From assembly GCF_014656075.1 (NCBI RefSeq), contig NZ_BNBS01000005.1, positions 63,217 through 127,216 on the forward strand: 64,000 bases of DNA, in the 5' to 3' direction. Positions 17,222 through 26,108 of the stretch are shown piece by piece. Each line of letters begins with the position of its first letter. Position 1 is the stretch's first letter. The notes below the pieces were generated by a model that did not search any database, had not been told where the DNA came from, and worked only from the letters and a program-made list of their open reading frames with translations. Both the position numbers and the translations under genes were made by a program. The stretch comes from Streptomyces hydrogenans (lineage in GTDB: Bacteria; Actinomycetota; Actinomycetes; Streptomycetales; Streptomycetaceae).

Positions 17222-19039
17222 TTGCAGTACCGCACCACCACCGCCACCACCCGTCTCGCCGCCGCCGTCGCGGCCGTTCTCGCGTTGACCGTCGGCACGG
17301 GCGCGGTCGTCGCGCCTTCGGCGGCCGCCGCCACCACCACCGAGACGTCCGACGACCCCTTCCGCTCCCTGCTGCCGGGGACCGTGCTGCTCGGCGCGGG
17401 GGCGCAGGGCTACGTCCTCGACGTCCCCACCGGGGATCAGGACTACAGGAAGCTGCGCTGGGTACCGTACGCGGGCGGCCCGCACCGCGACTTCGACGAC
17501 TACCGGTTCGACTACGACACCTGGCACGACGTGTCCGGGGAGATGCTGGCCGGGTCGTCAGAGGGCTACTACGGCATGGGCTACGACCTGAGGACCGGGG
17601 AGACCTGGCGCGCGGACCCGGTGCCCGGTGTCCTCGACGCCCTCTACGCGGGCACCGCCGGGTCGGCCGTCGCCCTGAGGCCCGACGACAGCCAAGGGGA
17701 GAAGAGTCCCCTGTGGCTGGACACGAAGGACGCGGCGCCTCGCGAGATCCGGGGGCTGCCCGCGGGGACCAGCTATCTGAAGGTGCGTCCGGCCACCGCG
17801 ACGGTGGGCCTGCTGGATTTCCGCACCGCCGAGGGCGAACAGCGGGTGGGGCTGATCGACCTGGCCACCGTCACGGTGTCGGAGACGTACCCGAGAGTGC
17901 AGGCGGTCTCGGCGACCCGGGTGGCGTGGGCCGAGGAGGCGAGCTCGGCCTCCGGTCGTCACGTGGTGGTCCGCGAGCGGACGACCGGCAAGCACGTGGT
18001 CGTCCCGGTGGCGGGCACCGGCCCCCTCGCCGTGGAACTGCTCGGTGACTGGCTGCTGTTCGGGGGTCAGGCACGGCACCTGGTGACCGGGACGACGGTC
18101 ACTCTCTTCGATCGGGTCGACGCCCTGTCCACCGTCGTCGATGGAACAGCCGTCGTCGCGCAGGGCGCCCGGGAAGGAGACGTCGGCATCCACCGCGTCG
18201 CGCTCGGTGCCGACGACAAGCCCGTCGTGACGTTCATGGCCCGCAGCACCACCCCGGCCGGCCTCGCCCACGACATCGACGCCGACGGGTACCCCGACCT
18301 CCTGGGCCGGGACGCCTCGGGGACGCTGTGGCGGGACAGCGCCGCGGACGGCCGCCCCCGGGCGTCGGCCGGCACCGGCTGGCAGGGCTACGACAAGATC
18401 GAGGTCGTCGGCGACGCCATCGTCTCGGGCGGGTCCGACAACTACGCGGCGGACGTGGTCGCGCGGGACGCGGCCGGCGTCCTCTGGCTCCACCAGGGCG
18501 ACGGCAAGGGCGGTTTCCTCCCCCGGACCCGCATCGGCGGCGGCTGGCAGACGTACGACAGGATCGCCGGCGGCAGCGACTTCACCGGCGACGGCCGAGC
18601 GGACCTCGTCGGCAGCGACAAGACCGGCGCGCTCTACCTCTACGAGGCCACCGGGGACATCGGCTACCCCTACGAGACCCGCAAGAAGATCGGCGACGGC
18701 TGGGGCGTCTACAACCAGCTCACCGCGGTCGGCGACATCGGCGGCGCGGCGGGCGGGGACCTCGTCGCCCGCGACAAGGACGGCCTCCTGTGGCTCTACC
18801 TCGGCAAGGGGGACGGCACCTTCACGGCCCGCAAGCCCATCGGGGGCGGCTGGCAGGTCTACGGGCAGCTCACCGGGGCCGGGGACGTGAACCACGACGG
18901 ACGGGCCGACCTCTTCGCCCACGAGTCCGCGACGGGCCGGGTCTACCTCTACACCGGGACCGGCGACTGGCACGCGCCCTTCGCCAAGAAGGCCGTCTCG
19001 GACGTCCATGTGGGTTTCTCCTACGACCACTTGGCCTGA
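17222..19039 (+). CDS. Secreted FG-GAP/VCBS repeat protein, paralog 1
   Basis: This is a 605-residue secreted protein. From TTG 17222 (after GGGGGTCTC) it starts LQYRTTTATTRLAAAVAAVL with a classical signal peptide and AAA cleavage region near residue 38. A first half rich in beta strands (propeller-like) is followed by five or so C-terminal FG-GAP units with repeated IGGGWQ(T/V)Y and DxDGxxDLLGRD-type calcium-binding loops (DIDADGYPDLL, DFTGDGRADLV, DVNHDGRADLF). The frame is open to 16964, but only the shorter start gives a signal peptide. Function is unknown; the fold suggests ligand or carbohydrate binding outside the cell. Unlike its two neighbours it lacks the FlgD-like Ig segment. Confidence 0.85.
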   Translation: MQYRTTTATTRLAAAVAAVLALTVGTGAVVAPSAAAATTTETSDDPFRSLLPGTVLLGAGAQGYVLDVPTGDQDYRKLRWVPYAGGPHRDFDDYRFDYDTWHDVSGEMLAGSSEGYYGMGYDLRTGETWRADPVPGVLDALYAGTAGSAVALRPDDSQGEKSPLWLDTKDAAPREIRGLPAGTSYLKVRPATATVGLLDFRTAEGEQRVGLIDLATVTVSETYPRVQAVSATRVAWAEEASSASGRHVVVRERTTGKHVVVPVAGTGPLAVELLGDWLLFGGQARHLVTGTTVTLFDRVDALSTVVDGTAVVAQGAREGDVGIHRVALGADDKPVVTFMARSTTPAGLAHDIDADGYPDLLGRDASGTLWRDSAADGRPRASAGTGWQGYDKIEVVGDAIVSGGSDNYAADVVARDAAGVLWLHQGDGKGGFLPRTRIGGGWQTYDRIAGGSDFTGDGRADLVGSDKTGALYLYEATGDIGYPYETRKKIGDGWGVYNQLTAVGDIGGAAGGDLVARDKDGLLWLYLGKGDGTFTARKPIGGGWQVYGQLTGAGDVNHDGRADLFAHESATGRVYLYTGTGDWHAPFAKKAVSDVHVGFSYDHLA

Positions 19040-19043
19040 TCCG

Positions 19044-19090
19044 TTCGTACAACCATGTGATCCACTCGTGAGTCTGACCGGGCACGGCAC
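19044..19090 (+). promoter_or_regulatory. ECF-sigma-like promoter block of FG-GAP gene 2
   Basis: AACC (19051-19054), a 17-nt spacer and GTCTGA (19072-19077), with GTCTGACCGGGCACGGCAC, match the block before paralog 1 at identical spacing. The spacer sequence itself is not conserved. The block begins right after the paralog 1 stop. Confidence 0.55.
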
Positions 19091-19131
19091 GTGAACGCGT
19101 GCCGAGCCAGGTCTTCTCATGGGGGTCTCAC

Positions 19132-21351
19132 TTGCAGCACCGCACCGCCGGCACCGCCCGTCTCGCCACCGCCGTCGCGACCGTCCTCGCCGTGACGTCC
19201 CTCGGGGCCGGAGTCCTCGCCACCGCCCCGGCCGCCTTCGCGGCCACGCCGGCCGCCGTGTCCGCCGGCTCCGCGGCGGAGGCGGACTCCCCCGCCGTCC
19301 TTCCGGAGGGCGCCGACCTCGGCGGCATCTCGCCCTCGGGCTTCCTCACCTACTCCTTCGAGCGGGACGGCAGCCGGAAGCTGCTCTGGACGCCGTTCGA
19401 CGGCGGTGCCCCGACCCCGCTCGGCGAGCCGGAGGGCTGGGCCCTCGGCGGCGGTGACGTGGTCGTCCTCGGCGACGCCGGGTGGACCGCCCGGATGACC
19501 GCGCTCAGCCTGCGGAACATGGCCGACCCGTCCGCCCCGGCCGTGGACATCGACCTCGGCCCGCTCGACGGCACCTACGTCACGGTGCTCGGCCCCGACA
19601 GCGTGCTCGCGCAGCTCAGGAACGGCGACGGGACGACGGAACTGCACGTGGTCACCAAGGCCGGTGCCGAGACGACCCACCGCAAGGTCGAGGGGCTGCC
19701 GGCGGACGCCGCCGACTTCTTCGGCTCGGACGTCCAGGACGGCACCGTGCTCGTCGGCTACGCGACGGGCCCCGCCGACGCGCGGACCGGCGGCCGGGCC
19801 GTCGTCGACGTGGCGACCGGAACGGTCTCGGAGACGTACGCGTCCGCCGAGGGCGGCTACGACTTCAGCGGGCTGCAGTTCTCCGACTCGCACGTGGCCT
19901 GGACCGACTACGACAGCGCGTCCGGCCTGTACATCACCTCCGTCGACCGCACGACGAAGGAACGGAAGAAGACCGTCCTGGGTGCCCGCGACAGCGAAGC
20001 CTACGCGGCCCTGATGGGCTCGTGGCTGGTGCACGGCGACCCGACGACCGCCGTGAAGGCCCTCGACCTGACCACCGGCGAGACCCGCGAGCTCGCCCCC
20101 AGGGCGACCGCCGCCGCCTCCGTCGGCGACGGCACCGTGGTGTTCCAGGGCGAGACGGCCGCCGACGGCAAGGGCCTGTTCCGGATCGCCGAGGCGGCCG
20201 ACGGCGGCTTCTCGCTCACCAAGGTGGCGAGCCCGGCATCGGCGGTGCCGCTGACCTTCGAGCAGACCCAGGTGCCCGAGACGGTGAACCTGGACGAGTC
20301 CGGCGGCTCCGTCACCCTCAACTGGACGCTGTCGCGCCCCGACGCCTCCGTGGTCGTCACGCTCACGCACACGGCCACCGGCAAGGAGGTCACCGAGGCC
20401 GCGTACTCCCCCGCCGAGGACGGGCACTTCGCCTTCGCCTGGGACGGCACCATCGACGGCGTGGACGCGCCGAACGGCGCCTACACCGTGGAGGCCCGCG
20501 CGGAGCTCCACAACGGCGCCGTCGAGCCCGTGACCCGGACCTCGCCGGTCACCGTCACCCGCACGGCCAACCCGCACGACTTCACGGACAACGGCTCCAC
20601 CGACGTCCTCGCCCGCGACGCCTCCGGCGTGCTCTGGCGCGACGACCTGCGCGACCGCCCGGTCGACGGCCGGGTCGAGAGCGCCCAGCGCGCCCAGATC
20701 GGCGCCGGGTGGAACACGTACACGCACATCGAGGCCGCCGGGAACATCGCCGGCGCCGCGCACGGCGACCTCGTGGCCGTCGACGGCTCCGGCACGATGT
20801 GGCACTACCTCGGCAAGGGCGACGGCACCTTCACCGCCCGCCGCCAGGTCGGCGGCGGCTGGCAGGTCTACGACAAGCTCGCCGGCGGCTCCGACCTGAA
20901 CGCCGACGGACGCGCCGACCTCCTCGCCACCGACACGTCCGGCGGCCTGTGGTTCTACGCGGGCACCGGCGACGCCGCCCAGCCCTACAAGCCGCGCGTG
21001 AAGGTCGGCAGCGGCTGGCAGATCTACAACCAGATCACCGCCGTCGGGAACATCGCCGGAGCGTCCGGCGGCGACCTCGTCGCCCGCGACAAGGACGGCG
21101 TCCTGTGGCTGTACCTCGGCAAGGAGGACGGAACCTTCGCCGCCCGCCGCGAGATCGGCGGCGGCTGGCAGGCCTTCTCCCAGCTCGTGGGCGCCGGAGA
21201 CGTCGACAGCGACGGGCGCCCGGACCTCGTCGCCTACGGGGCCGGCGGCACCTACGTCTACCGGTCCACCGGGTCCCTCACCTCCCCCCTCACCCGCACG
21301 GACACCGCCCTCTACGCGGGTGAGGGAACGAAGTTCACCAGCGTCTCCTGA
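19132..21351 (+). CDS. Secreted FG-GAP/VCBS repeat protein, paralog 2
   Basis: The 739-residue protein starts at TTG 19132 (LQHRTAGTARLATAVATVL), giving a signal peptide ending near AAFAA. It has an N-terminal beta-propeller-like half, then a FlgD-type Ig-like segment around residues 385-480 (LNWTLSRPDASVVVTLTHTA, then WDGTIDGVDAPNGAYTVEAR). The C-terminal FG-GAP units have IGGGWQ motifs and DLNADGRADLL-type loops. The organisation is close to paralog 3. A 12-bp hairpin follows the gene. The role is unknown; extracellular and calcium-stabilised is likely. Confidence 0.86.
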   Translation: MQHRTAGTARLATAVATVLAVTSLGAGVLATAPAAFAATPAAVSAGSAAEADSPAVLPEGADLGGISPSGFLTYSFERDGSRKLLWTPFDGGAPTPLGEPEGWALGGGDVVVLGDAGWTARMTALSLRNMADPSAPAVDIDLGPLDGTYVTVLGPDSVLAQLRNGDGTTELHVVTKAGAETTHRKVEGLPADAADFFGSDVQDGTVLVGYATGPADARTGGRAVVDVATGTVSETYASAEGGYDFSGLQFSDSHVAWTDYDSASGLYITSVDRTTKERKKTVLGARDSEAYAALMGSWLVHGDPTTAVKALDLTTGETRELAPRATAAASVGDGTVVFQGETAADGKGLFRIAEAADGGFSLTKVASPASAVPLTFEQTQVPETVNLDESGGSVTLNWTLSRPDASVVVTLTHTATGKEVTEAAYSPAEDGHFAFAWDGTIDGVDAPNGAYTVEARAELHNGAVEPVTRTSPVTVTRTANPHDFTDNGSTDVLARDASGVLWRDDLRDRPVDGRVESAQRAQIGAGWNTYTHIEAAGNIAGAAHGDLVAVDGSGTMWHYLGKGDGTFTARRQVGGGWQVYDKLAGGSDLNADGRADLLATDTSGGLWFYAGTGDAAQPYKPRVKVGSGWQIYNQITAVGNIAGASGGDLVARDKDGVLWLYLGKEDGTFAARREIGGGWQAFSQLVGAGDVDSDGRPDLVAYGAGGTYVYRSTGSLTSPLTRTDTALYAGEGTKFTSVS

Positions 21352-21400
21352 CGCACCGGGGCTTCGGCCCGCAGCCCCGTTCGCTCTCCTCGCGAGTCCT

Positions 21401-21429
21401 CCGGGTGCGGCCTTCACGGCCGCACCCGG
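21401..21429 (+). terminator. Hairpin after FG-GAP paralog 2
   Basis: A perfect 12-bp stem CCGGGTGCGGCC / GGCCGCACCCGG has a 5-nt loop. It lies 50 bp after the stop and 28 bp before the start of paralog 3, so it may limit read-through between the paralogs. Confidence 0.75.
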
Positions 21430-21457
21430 GCGACCCCGTCCGACCGGAGGACCCCAC

Positions 21458-23566
21458 GTGTCCCGTACCCGCCCGTCCAGGCCGCTGCTGACCGCCGCCG
21501 TCCTCACCGCCGGGGCCGTCACCGGCACCCTCGCGGCCGCCCCGGCCACCGTCGCCGCGCCCCTGACCGCGCCCGTGACCGCGCCCCTGGCCGCCGCGGA
21601 GGACGTCGCGCCCTTCCCCAAGGGCGGCACGCTCCTCAGCGGCGGGAGGACCGGATTCCTCGCACGGGCGGGAACGGGCACGGCGCCGTACTTCTGGACG
21701 TCGTACGACGGCACCGTCACCGCCCTGCCCGGCGCCCGCCACCTCGGCGCCGACGGGTCCGACACGGTCGTGCAGGACTCCGGCGACGGCACGTACACCC
21801 TGCGCGACATGGGGTCGGACGCCCCGCCCGTCGTCATCACCACGCCCGGCCGGCTGGTCGCCGTCGTGGACACGACGCTCGTGATCCAGGACGCGGGCGA
21901 CATCCACCTGGTGGACAAGGTGGGCGACCGGGTGCTCCGCCGGACGGTGACCGGCCTGCCGGCGAGCGGGGCGGACGTCGTCAGCACGGCGCCGGGGGCG
22001 CTCGCCGTGCGGACGGGCACTCCCTCCGCGCAGTACCTCTCCCTGGTGCACCTCTCCTCGGCCTCGGTGGTCAAGACCGTCCAGGCCCGCAACTCCATCC
22101 TGGGATTCGAGTCCGTCGCCGTCTCGAAGACCCACCTCACCTGGTACGACTACACGGCCGCGGACGACGGCGCGTCGTACTGGCTGTACGACACCGGGAG
22201 CGGCCGGACCCGGGAGCTGGGCGGTTACGGCGGCGGCGAGTGGGCCGCCCTCTCGGCGGACTGGCGGGCTCTCGGCGGCACCGGAGGGCTCAGCCTCCAC
22301 TCCCTCACCGACAACCGGGCGCTGACCGTCCTGGACCGCGTCCGCGGCGTGCGCCCCGGAGCGGACGGCGCCTTCCTCGTGGACGGCACCCTCGACCGGG
22401 TGGAGGGGATCTACCGGGTCACCGTCGGCGCCGACGGCAAGGCCGCCGCGGAGCTCGTGGCGAGCAGCGGACGCCTCCCGGACCTCGTCGTGACGACCGA
22501 ACAGGTTCCGTCGGTCGTCGACTTCGACGCGACGGAGCGCTGGGTGGAATTCGCCTGGGACTTCAACCACCCCGTGGACCCCGTTCTCACCCTGACCCAC
22601 AAGGCCACCGGCCGGCAGTGGTCCTTCTCCTCCGGTCACCACTCGCCGCCGCCCACCTACCGTTTCACGCTGGGCAGCCGGGGCTCCTGGGGCGACATCG
22701 CCGTCTACGACGGCGAGTACTCCTGGAAGATGACGGCCACGGAGGTGCTGAACGTCGGCCCGAGCCTGGAGCGGACCGGCACCCTGACCGTCAACCGCAC
22801 CGCGGCCCACCGCGACCACGACGAGAACGGCAACCCGGACCTCCTGGTCCGCGACGGCGCCGGCGTGCTGTCCGCGTACGAGACCAAGCTGGTGCGCGAG
22901 GCGGAGTACGCCCTGGACCCGGTGGCGCCGACGGTGCTGGGCACCGGGTGGAACACGTACACGCTGATGGCCTCGCCGTCCGAGCGCACCCTCGTGGGCC
23001 GCGACCGCGACGGCGTCCTCTGGCTCCACAAGGGCGTGGACCAGAAGCTGCTCCCGCGCACGAAGGTCGGCGGTGGCTGGCAGGTCTACGACAAGATCAC
23101 CGGCGGGTCGGACCTCAATGGCGACGGACGCGGCGACCTGCTCGCCACCGACACCTCTGGGGTGCTGTGGCTCTACGTCTCCACCGGCGACACCAGGACC
23201 CCCTTCAAGCCCCGCGTCAGGATCGGCGGCGGCTGGCAGACCTACAACCTCCTCCTCGCCCCGGGCGACATCGCCGGAGCCTCCGGCGGCGACCTCCTCG
23301 CCCGCGACAAGGACGGCGTCCTCTGGCTCTACCTCGGCAAGGGCGACGGCACCTTCACCGCCCGCCGCCAGATCGGCGGCGGCTGGCAGCAGTTCACCCA
23401 CCTCGCCCCCTTCGGCGACCGGAACGAGGACGGCCGGATCGACCTGTACGCCATCGGGACCAAGGGCTCCCGGATCTACCCGACCACAGGCACGGTGGAC
23501 CAGCCGTACGGAACCCCCGAAACCCTGCGCCGCACGTCCGACACCACCTTCAAGACCGTGTTCTGA
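21458..23566 (+). CDS. Secreted FG-GAP/VCBS repeat protein, paralog 3
   Basis: The 702-residue protein starts at GTG 21458, with GGAGG 8 nt upstream, and has a signal peptide (RPLLTAAVLTAGAVTGTLAA). Like paralog 2 it has a propeller-like half, a FlgD-like Ig region (residues about 355-450, WVEFAWDFNHPVDPVLTLTH) and C-terminal FG-GAP units (DLNGDGRGDLL; IGGGWQTYNLL). It lacks the ECF-like promoter block of paralogs 1 and 2. The 3' end overlaps the convergent hypothetical gene by 17 bp. Confidence 0.85.
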   Translation: MSRTRPSRPLLTAAVLTAGAVTGTLAAAPATVAAPLTAPVTAPLAAAEDVAPFPKGGTLLSGGRTGFLARAGTGTAPYFWTSYDGTVTALPGARHLGADGSDTVVQDSGDGTYTLRDMGSDAPPVVITTPGRLVAVVDTTLVIQDAGDIHLVDKVGDRVLRRTVTGLPASGADVVSTAPGALAVRTGTPSAQYLSLVHLSSASVVKTVQARNSILGFESVAVSKTHLTWYDYTAADDGASYWLYDTGSGRTRELGGYGGGEWAALSADWRALGGTGGLSLHSLTDNRALTVLDRVRGVRPGADGAFLVDGTLDRVEGIYRVTVGADGKAAAELVASSGRLPDLVVTTEQVPSVVDFDATERWVEFAWDFNHPVDPVLTLTHKATGRQWSFSSGHHSPPPTYRFTLGSRGSWGDIAVYDGEYSWKMTATEVLNVGPSLERTGTLTVNRTAAHRDHDENGNPDLLVRDGAGVLSAYETKLVREAEYALDPVAPTVLGTGWNTYTLMASPSERTLVGRDRDGVLWLHKGVDQKLLPRTKVGGGWQVYDKITGGSDLNGDGRGDLLATDTSGVLWLYVSTGDTRTPFKPRVRIGGGWQTYNLLLAPGDIAGASGGDLLARDKDGVLWLYLGKGDGTFTARRQIGGGWQQFTHLAPFGDRNEDGRIDLYAIGTKGSRIYPTTGTVDQPYGTPETLRRTSDTTFKTVF

Positions 23567-23999
23567 CCATGCCTCCGGTCCCGTCCGGAAGCCCGTGCCG
23601 GTCCTCCGCCCCGCCGCTGGTTCGCGTTCCGTCCGCTGCGTCCACCAAGGCGGTCAGTTCGGGCCGGGTGGTCCCGGCCGGCACACGCACGTCGAAGGTG
23701 TAGCCCCCGTCGCAGAAGACCAGGTCCAGGTGCGCGGGTGCGAGCGTACGAAAGGCGATCGCCAACCAGATCGCCTCCTCCTCCCCCACATCCATGTACA
23801 GACAGGTGCCGTCCTCGTGCAGGTACGCCTCACCCGGGCCGTACGCGGTCTCGAGCTCCCAGATGAGACTGCGCACCGCGCTGTGGGCCGACGCGTCGAT
23901 CTCGGCATCGGTCCACCGAGCGAGGACGGCCTCGGTCAGCGCACCCCGATCCACATGCCACCCGCCCGCATCACCCTCCACCATGACCACGAATCTCAT
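23550..23999 (-). CDS. Hypothetical protein, 149 aa
   Basis: This soluble protein starts MRFVVMVEGDAGGWHVDRGALTEAVLARW. The composition is alternating helix and strand, with an acidic centre (DVGEEEAIWLAIAF) and a C-terminal disordered tail. It is well conserved in style with actinobacterial small cytosolic proteins, but I do not recognise a family. It is convergent with FG-GAP paralog 3 and overlaps its 3' end by 17 bp. Confidence 0.65.
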   Translation of the reverse strand: MRFVVMVEGDAGGWHVDRGALTEAVLARWTDAEIDASAHSAVRSLIWELETAYGPGEAYLHEDGTCLYMDVGEEEAIWLAIAFRTLAPAHLDLVFCDGGYTFDVRVPAGTTRPELTALVDAADGTRTSGGAEDRHGLPDGTGGMVRTRS

Positions 24000-24101
24000 G
24001 GGCAGGGTGTATCAGACCCCGACCGCCGGATGCGGCCATCGAGGCGGTGCCGCCCGTCACCCCGCCCGGCGGGGCCCCGACCCGGGCGTCAGCCTCGGCG
24101 G

Positions 24102-24389
24102 ATGACTCCTGCGCGACCTCCGAGGGCGATCACCCGCCAGGACGGCGGGCGGCTCCACGCCGACGTGATCGATTCCCGTGCCTCCACGGACGTCGGGGTC
24201 GGCGAAGAGTGGTTCCGCTCCCGTCTGATCGACGTGCGCACCGGCGCGGTCGGCGGCGAGCTCGCCGCCGGGGCGGTCCACCCGTACGACCTCGTGCCCC
24301 TGGGTGACGGCTCCTGGCTCACCGACGGACCCGTCCGTCGGCGGTGGGGTCCTTCGCCGTCCTCGCCCGTCCACCCGGCGGGGGTCTGA
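24102..24389 (+). CDS. Small hypothetical protein coupled to HIT gene
   Basis: The 95-residue frame starts at ATG 24102. It includes VGEEWFRSRLIDVRTGAVGGEL and VHPYDLVPLGDGSWLTDGPVRRRW, which look like normal coding sequence rather than a shadow. Its TGA overlaps the HIT ATG (TGATG), suggesting translational coupling. No family is recognised, and the N-terminus is uncertain. Confidence 0.5.
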   Translation: MTPARPPRAITRQDGGRLHADVIDSRASTDVGVGEEWFRSRLIDVRTGAVGGELAAGAVHPYDLVPLGDGSWLTDGPVRRRWGPSPSSPVHPAGV

Positions 24390-24814
24390 TGGACTGCGTC
24401 TTCTGCCGGCTCCTGCGCGAGGACACCGGGCGGTGGGTGGCGCGCGAGGCGGACGTGTGCGCCTTCACTCCGCTGAACCCGCTCGCGCCCGGCCACACGC
24501 TGGTCGTTCCCACCCGTCACTACGCGGGCGTGCTCGACACGCCGCCCGAGGTGCTGGCCGCGTCGATGTCGCTGGTCCAGCGCCTGGCGGCGGCCATGCG
24601 GGCCGCGCTGGCCGCCCCGGGTGTCAACGTCCTGAGTGCCAGCGGACCCGGTTCGGAACAGTCGGTGCCCCACCTGCACTTCCACGTCGTCCCCCGGTGG
24701 GTGGACGACGGGATCTCCACGTGGCCGACGGGCACGTCCCGTCACCGGCTGGTCGGCGACCCGGGCGAGATGCTGGCCGACGCGCTCCTCCGCCTCGACC
24801 GGACCCAGACGTGA
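24389..24814 (+). CDS. HIT family nucleotide hydrolase/transferase
   Basis: The 141-residue protein starts MDCVFCRLLRED, with the usual N-terminal Cys pair. It has PLAPGHTLVVPTRHY and the histidine triad HLHFHVV (His95, His97, His99) that gives the family its name. HIT proteins hydrolyse or transfer nucleoside phosphate linkages such as AMP-lysine or dinucleoside polyphosphates. The start is fixed by overlap with the preceding small gene; a longer frame adds only 15 non-conserved residues. Confidence 0.92.
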   Translation: MDCVFCRLLREDTGRWVAREADVCAFTPLNPLAPGHTLVVPTRHYAGVLDTPPEVLAASMSLVQRLAAAMRAALAAPGVNVLSASGPGSEQSVPHLHFHVVPRWVDDGISTWPTGTSRHRLVGDPGEMLADALLRLDRTQT

Positions 24815-24853
24815 GCCGGAGCGCCTTCGGGGACAGTGGTGGCGCGCGCCCGG

Positions 24854-24898
24854 GGCGTCGCCGGCCCGTCCGGCCCCGCTCCCAGGTGCGGCGACGCC
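24854..24898. terminator. Inverted repeat between convergent HIT and HTH genes
   Basis: A 10-bp perfect stem (GGCGTCGCCG / CGGCGACGCC) with a 25-nt GC-rich loop lies in the convergent gap and could end transcription from both sides. Confidence 0.45.
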
Positions 24899-24916
24899 GG
24901 CGCGGACCGGCCGCCG

Positions 24917-25984
24917 TCACGTCGAGCGGCGCCGCGCCGGAAGGCCGTACCGGCGGTCGACGGCGAGGGCCGTCCCCAGGTCGGTCCTGGCGTAGCGGAC
25001 GACGCGGCCTCTGCGGTGGCGGTCGACCAGTCCGGCGCGCAGCAGGATGCCGAGGTGGTACGACACGGTCGCGTTGCTCCAGCCGGTCCTGCGGCTCAAC
25101 TCGACGGTGGAGGCGGGTGCGTCGAGCGTGGTCAGCAGCGCGGCCCTGGTCACGCCCACGAGTCCTGTCAGGGCAGATTCGGCCGGGCCCGCCGGGCGCT
25201 CCCCCAGGGCGCCGATGCCGCGCGCACGATAGAACAGGACCGGCGTGTGGGGGCGTTCGGCGGCGAACAGCACCGGGCCGGTGTGCGTCGTGACCGGCAC
25301 GAAGAGCACTCCTTCGTCGGCCCAGTCGATGATCCCGGAGTAGGCGCGCTCCAGTACGAGTTCGGTGCCCGTCCACCGCATCCGCTCGCCGAGATCGTCG
25401 AGCACCGCCGCCGCGCCGTGCGCGGCCATCCGGTCGGCGCGGTTGCCGATGTCGGCGTCCAGTACCGCGCGGACCCGTGGCCAGTCCGGCGCCAGTACGG
25501 ACGCGAACAGGGCCTCCATCGCCGTGGCGGCGGCGGTCGCGACGGCGGCTCCGCCCTCGCGTGCCACGGTCGCGAGCGCGGGGGGCATGGGTCGCCGCCA
25601 CCGCTCGTAGGCCGCCTCGCTCCGGTGGAGCGCGAGGACGTCGGGCCACACCCGGCGGCCTCGGATCGCGATGTCGAGCTGGTAGTCGACCTCCTCTTCC
25701 GGGGTCGCCGCGATACGGGCGGCCACCTCCGGCATCGACTCGCCGGGGCGCGGCACGGGGGTCAGGAAGTCCGGGGTGTAGCTGTGGTCGGCGGGCACCA
25801 GGGCCTCCAGCAGCGCCCGTTGTCCCGGCGAGAGGGCCCGCAGGGCACGAGCGTGCCATTCCCGTGCGTGAGCGGCGGGATGCCGGCCGCGGTGCCGCAG
25901 CACGCCGAGGACCTCCATGGCCGCGGACGTGGCGAACCGCGACCTGCTCCACGCCCGTGCGTCCAGTCGCAGCCTCATCGCCAT
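24917..25984 (-). CDS. DUF5937-type protein with ArsR-like winged helix
   Basis: This 355-residue protein has an alpha-helical N-terminal part (ARSRFATSAAMEVLGVLRHRG). The C-terminal winged helix at about 265-340 contains LLTTLDAPASTVELSRRTGW and SNATVSYHLGILLRAGLVDRHRRGR. The layout matches actinobacterial DUF5937/ArsR proteins of unknown ligand. Starts at 25984 or 25978 are both possible; neither has a strong ribosome-binding site. It is divergent from the Tat-secreted gene with about 120 bp between. Confidence 0.75.
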   Translation of the reverse strand: MAMRLRLDARAWSRSRFATSAAMEVLGVLRHRGRHPAAHAREWHARALRALSPGQRALLEALVPADHSYTPDFLTPVPRPGESMPEVAARIAATPEEEVDYQLDIAIRGRRVWPDVLALHRSEAAYERWRRPMPPALATVAREGGAAVATAAATAMEALFASVLAPDWPRVRAVLDADIGNRADRMAAHGAAAVLDDLGERMRWTGTELVLERAYSGIIDWADEGVLFVPVTTHTGPVLFAAERPHTPVLFYRARGIGALGERPAGPAESALTGLVGVTRAALLTTLDAPASTVELSRRTGWSNATVSYHLGILLRAGLVDRHRRGRVVRYARTDLGTALAVDRRYGLPARRRST

Positions 25985-26108
25985 GCCGAGAGTGTCCCAT
26001 CGGCGCCGGGTCGGGCCGATGGATTCGAAGGGCCTCGAATGCGTGGAGGCCACCGCCGCCCCGCTCGATGGTGGTTCGCGACCGTGTCACCACGACCGAG
26101 GAGACGCC

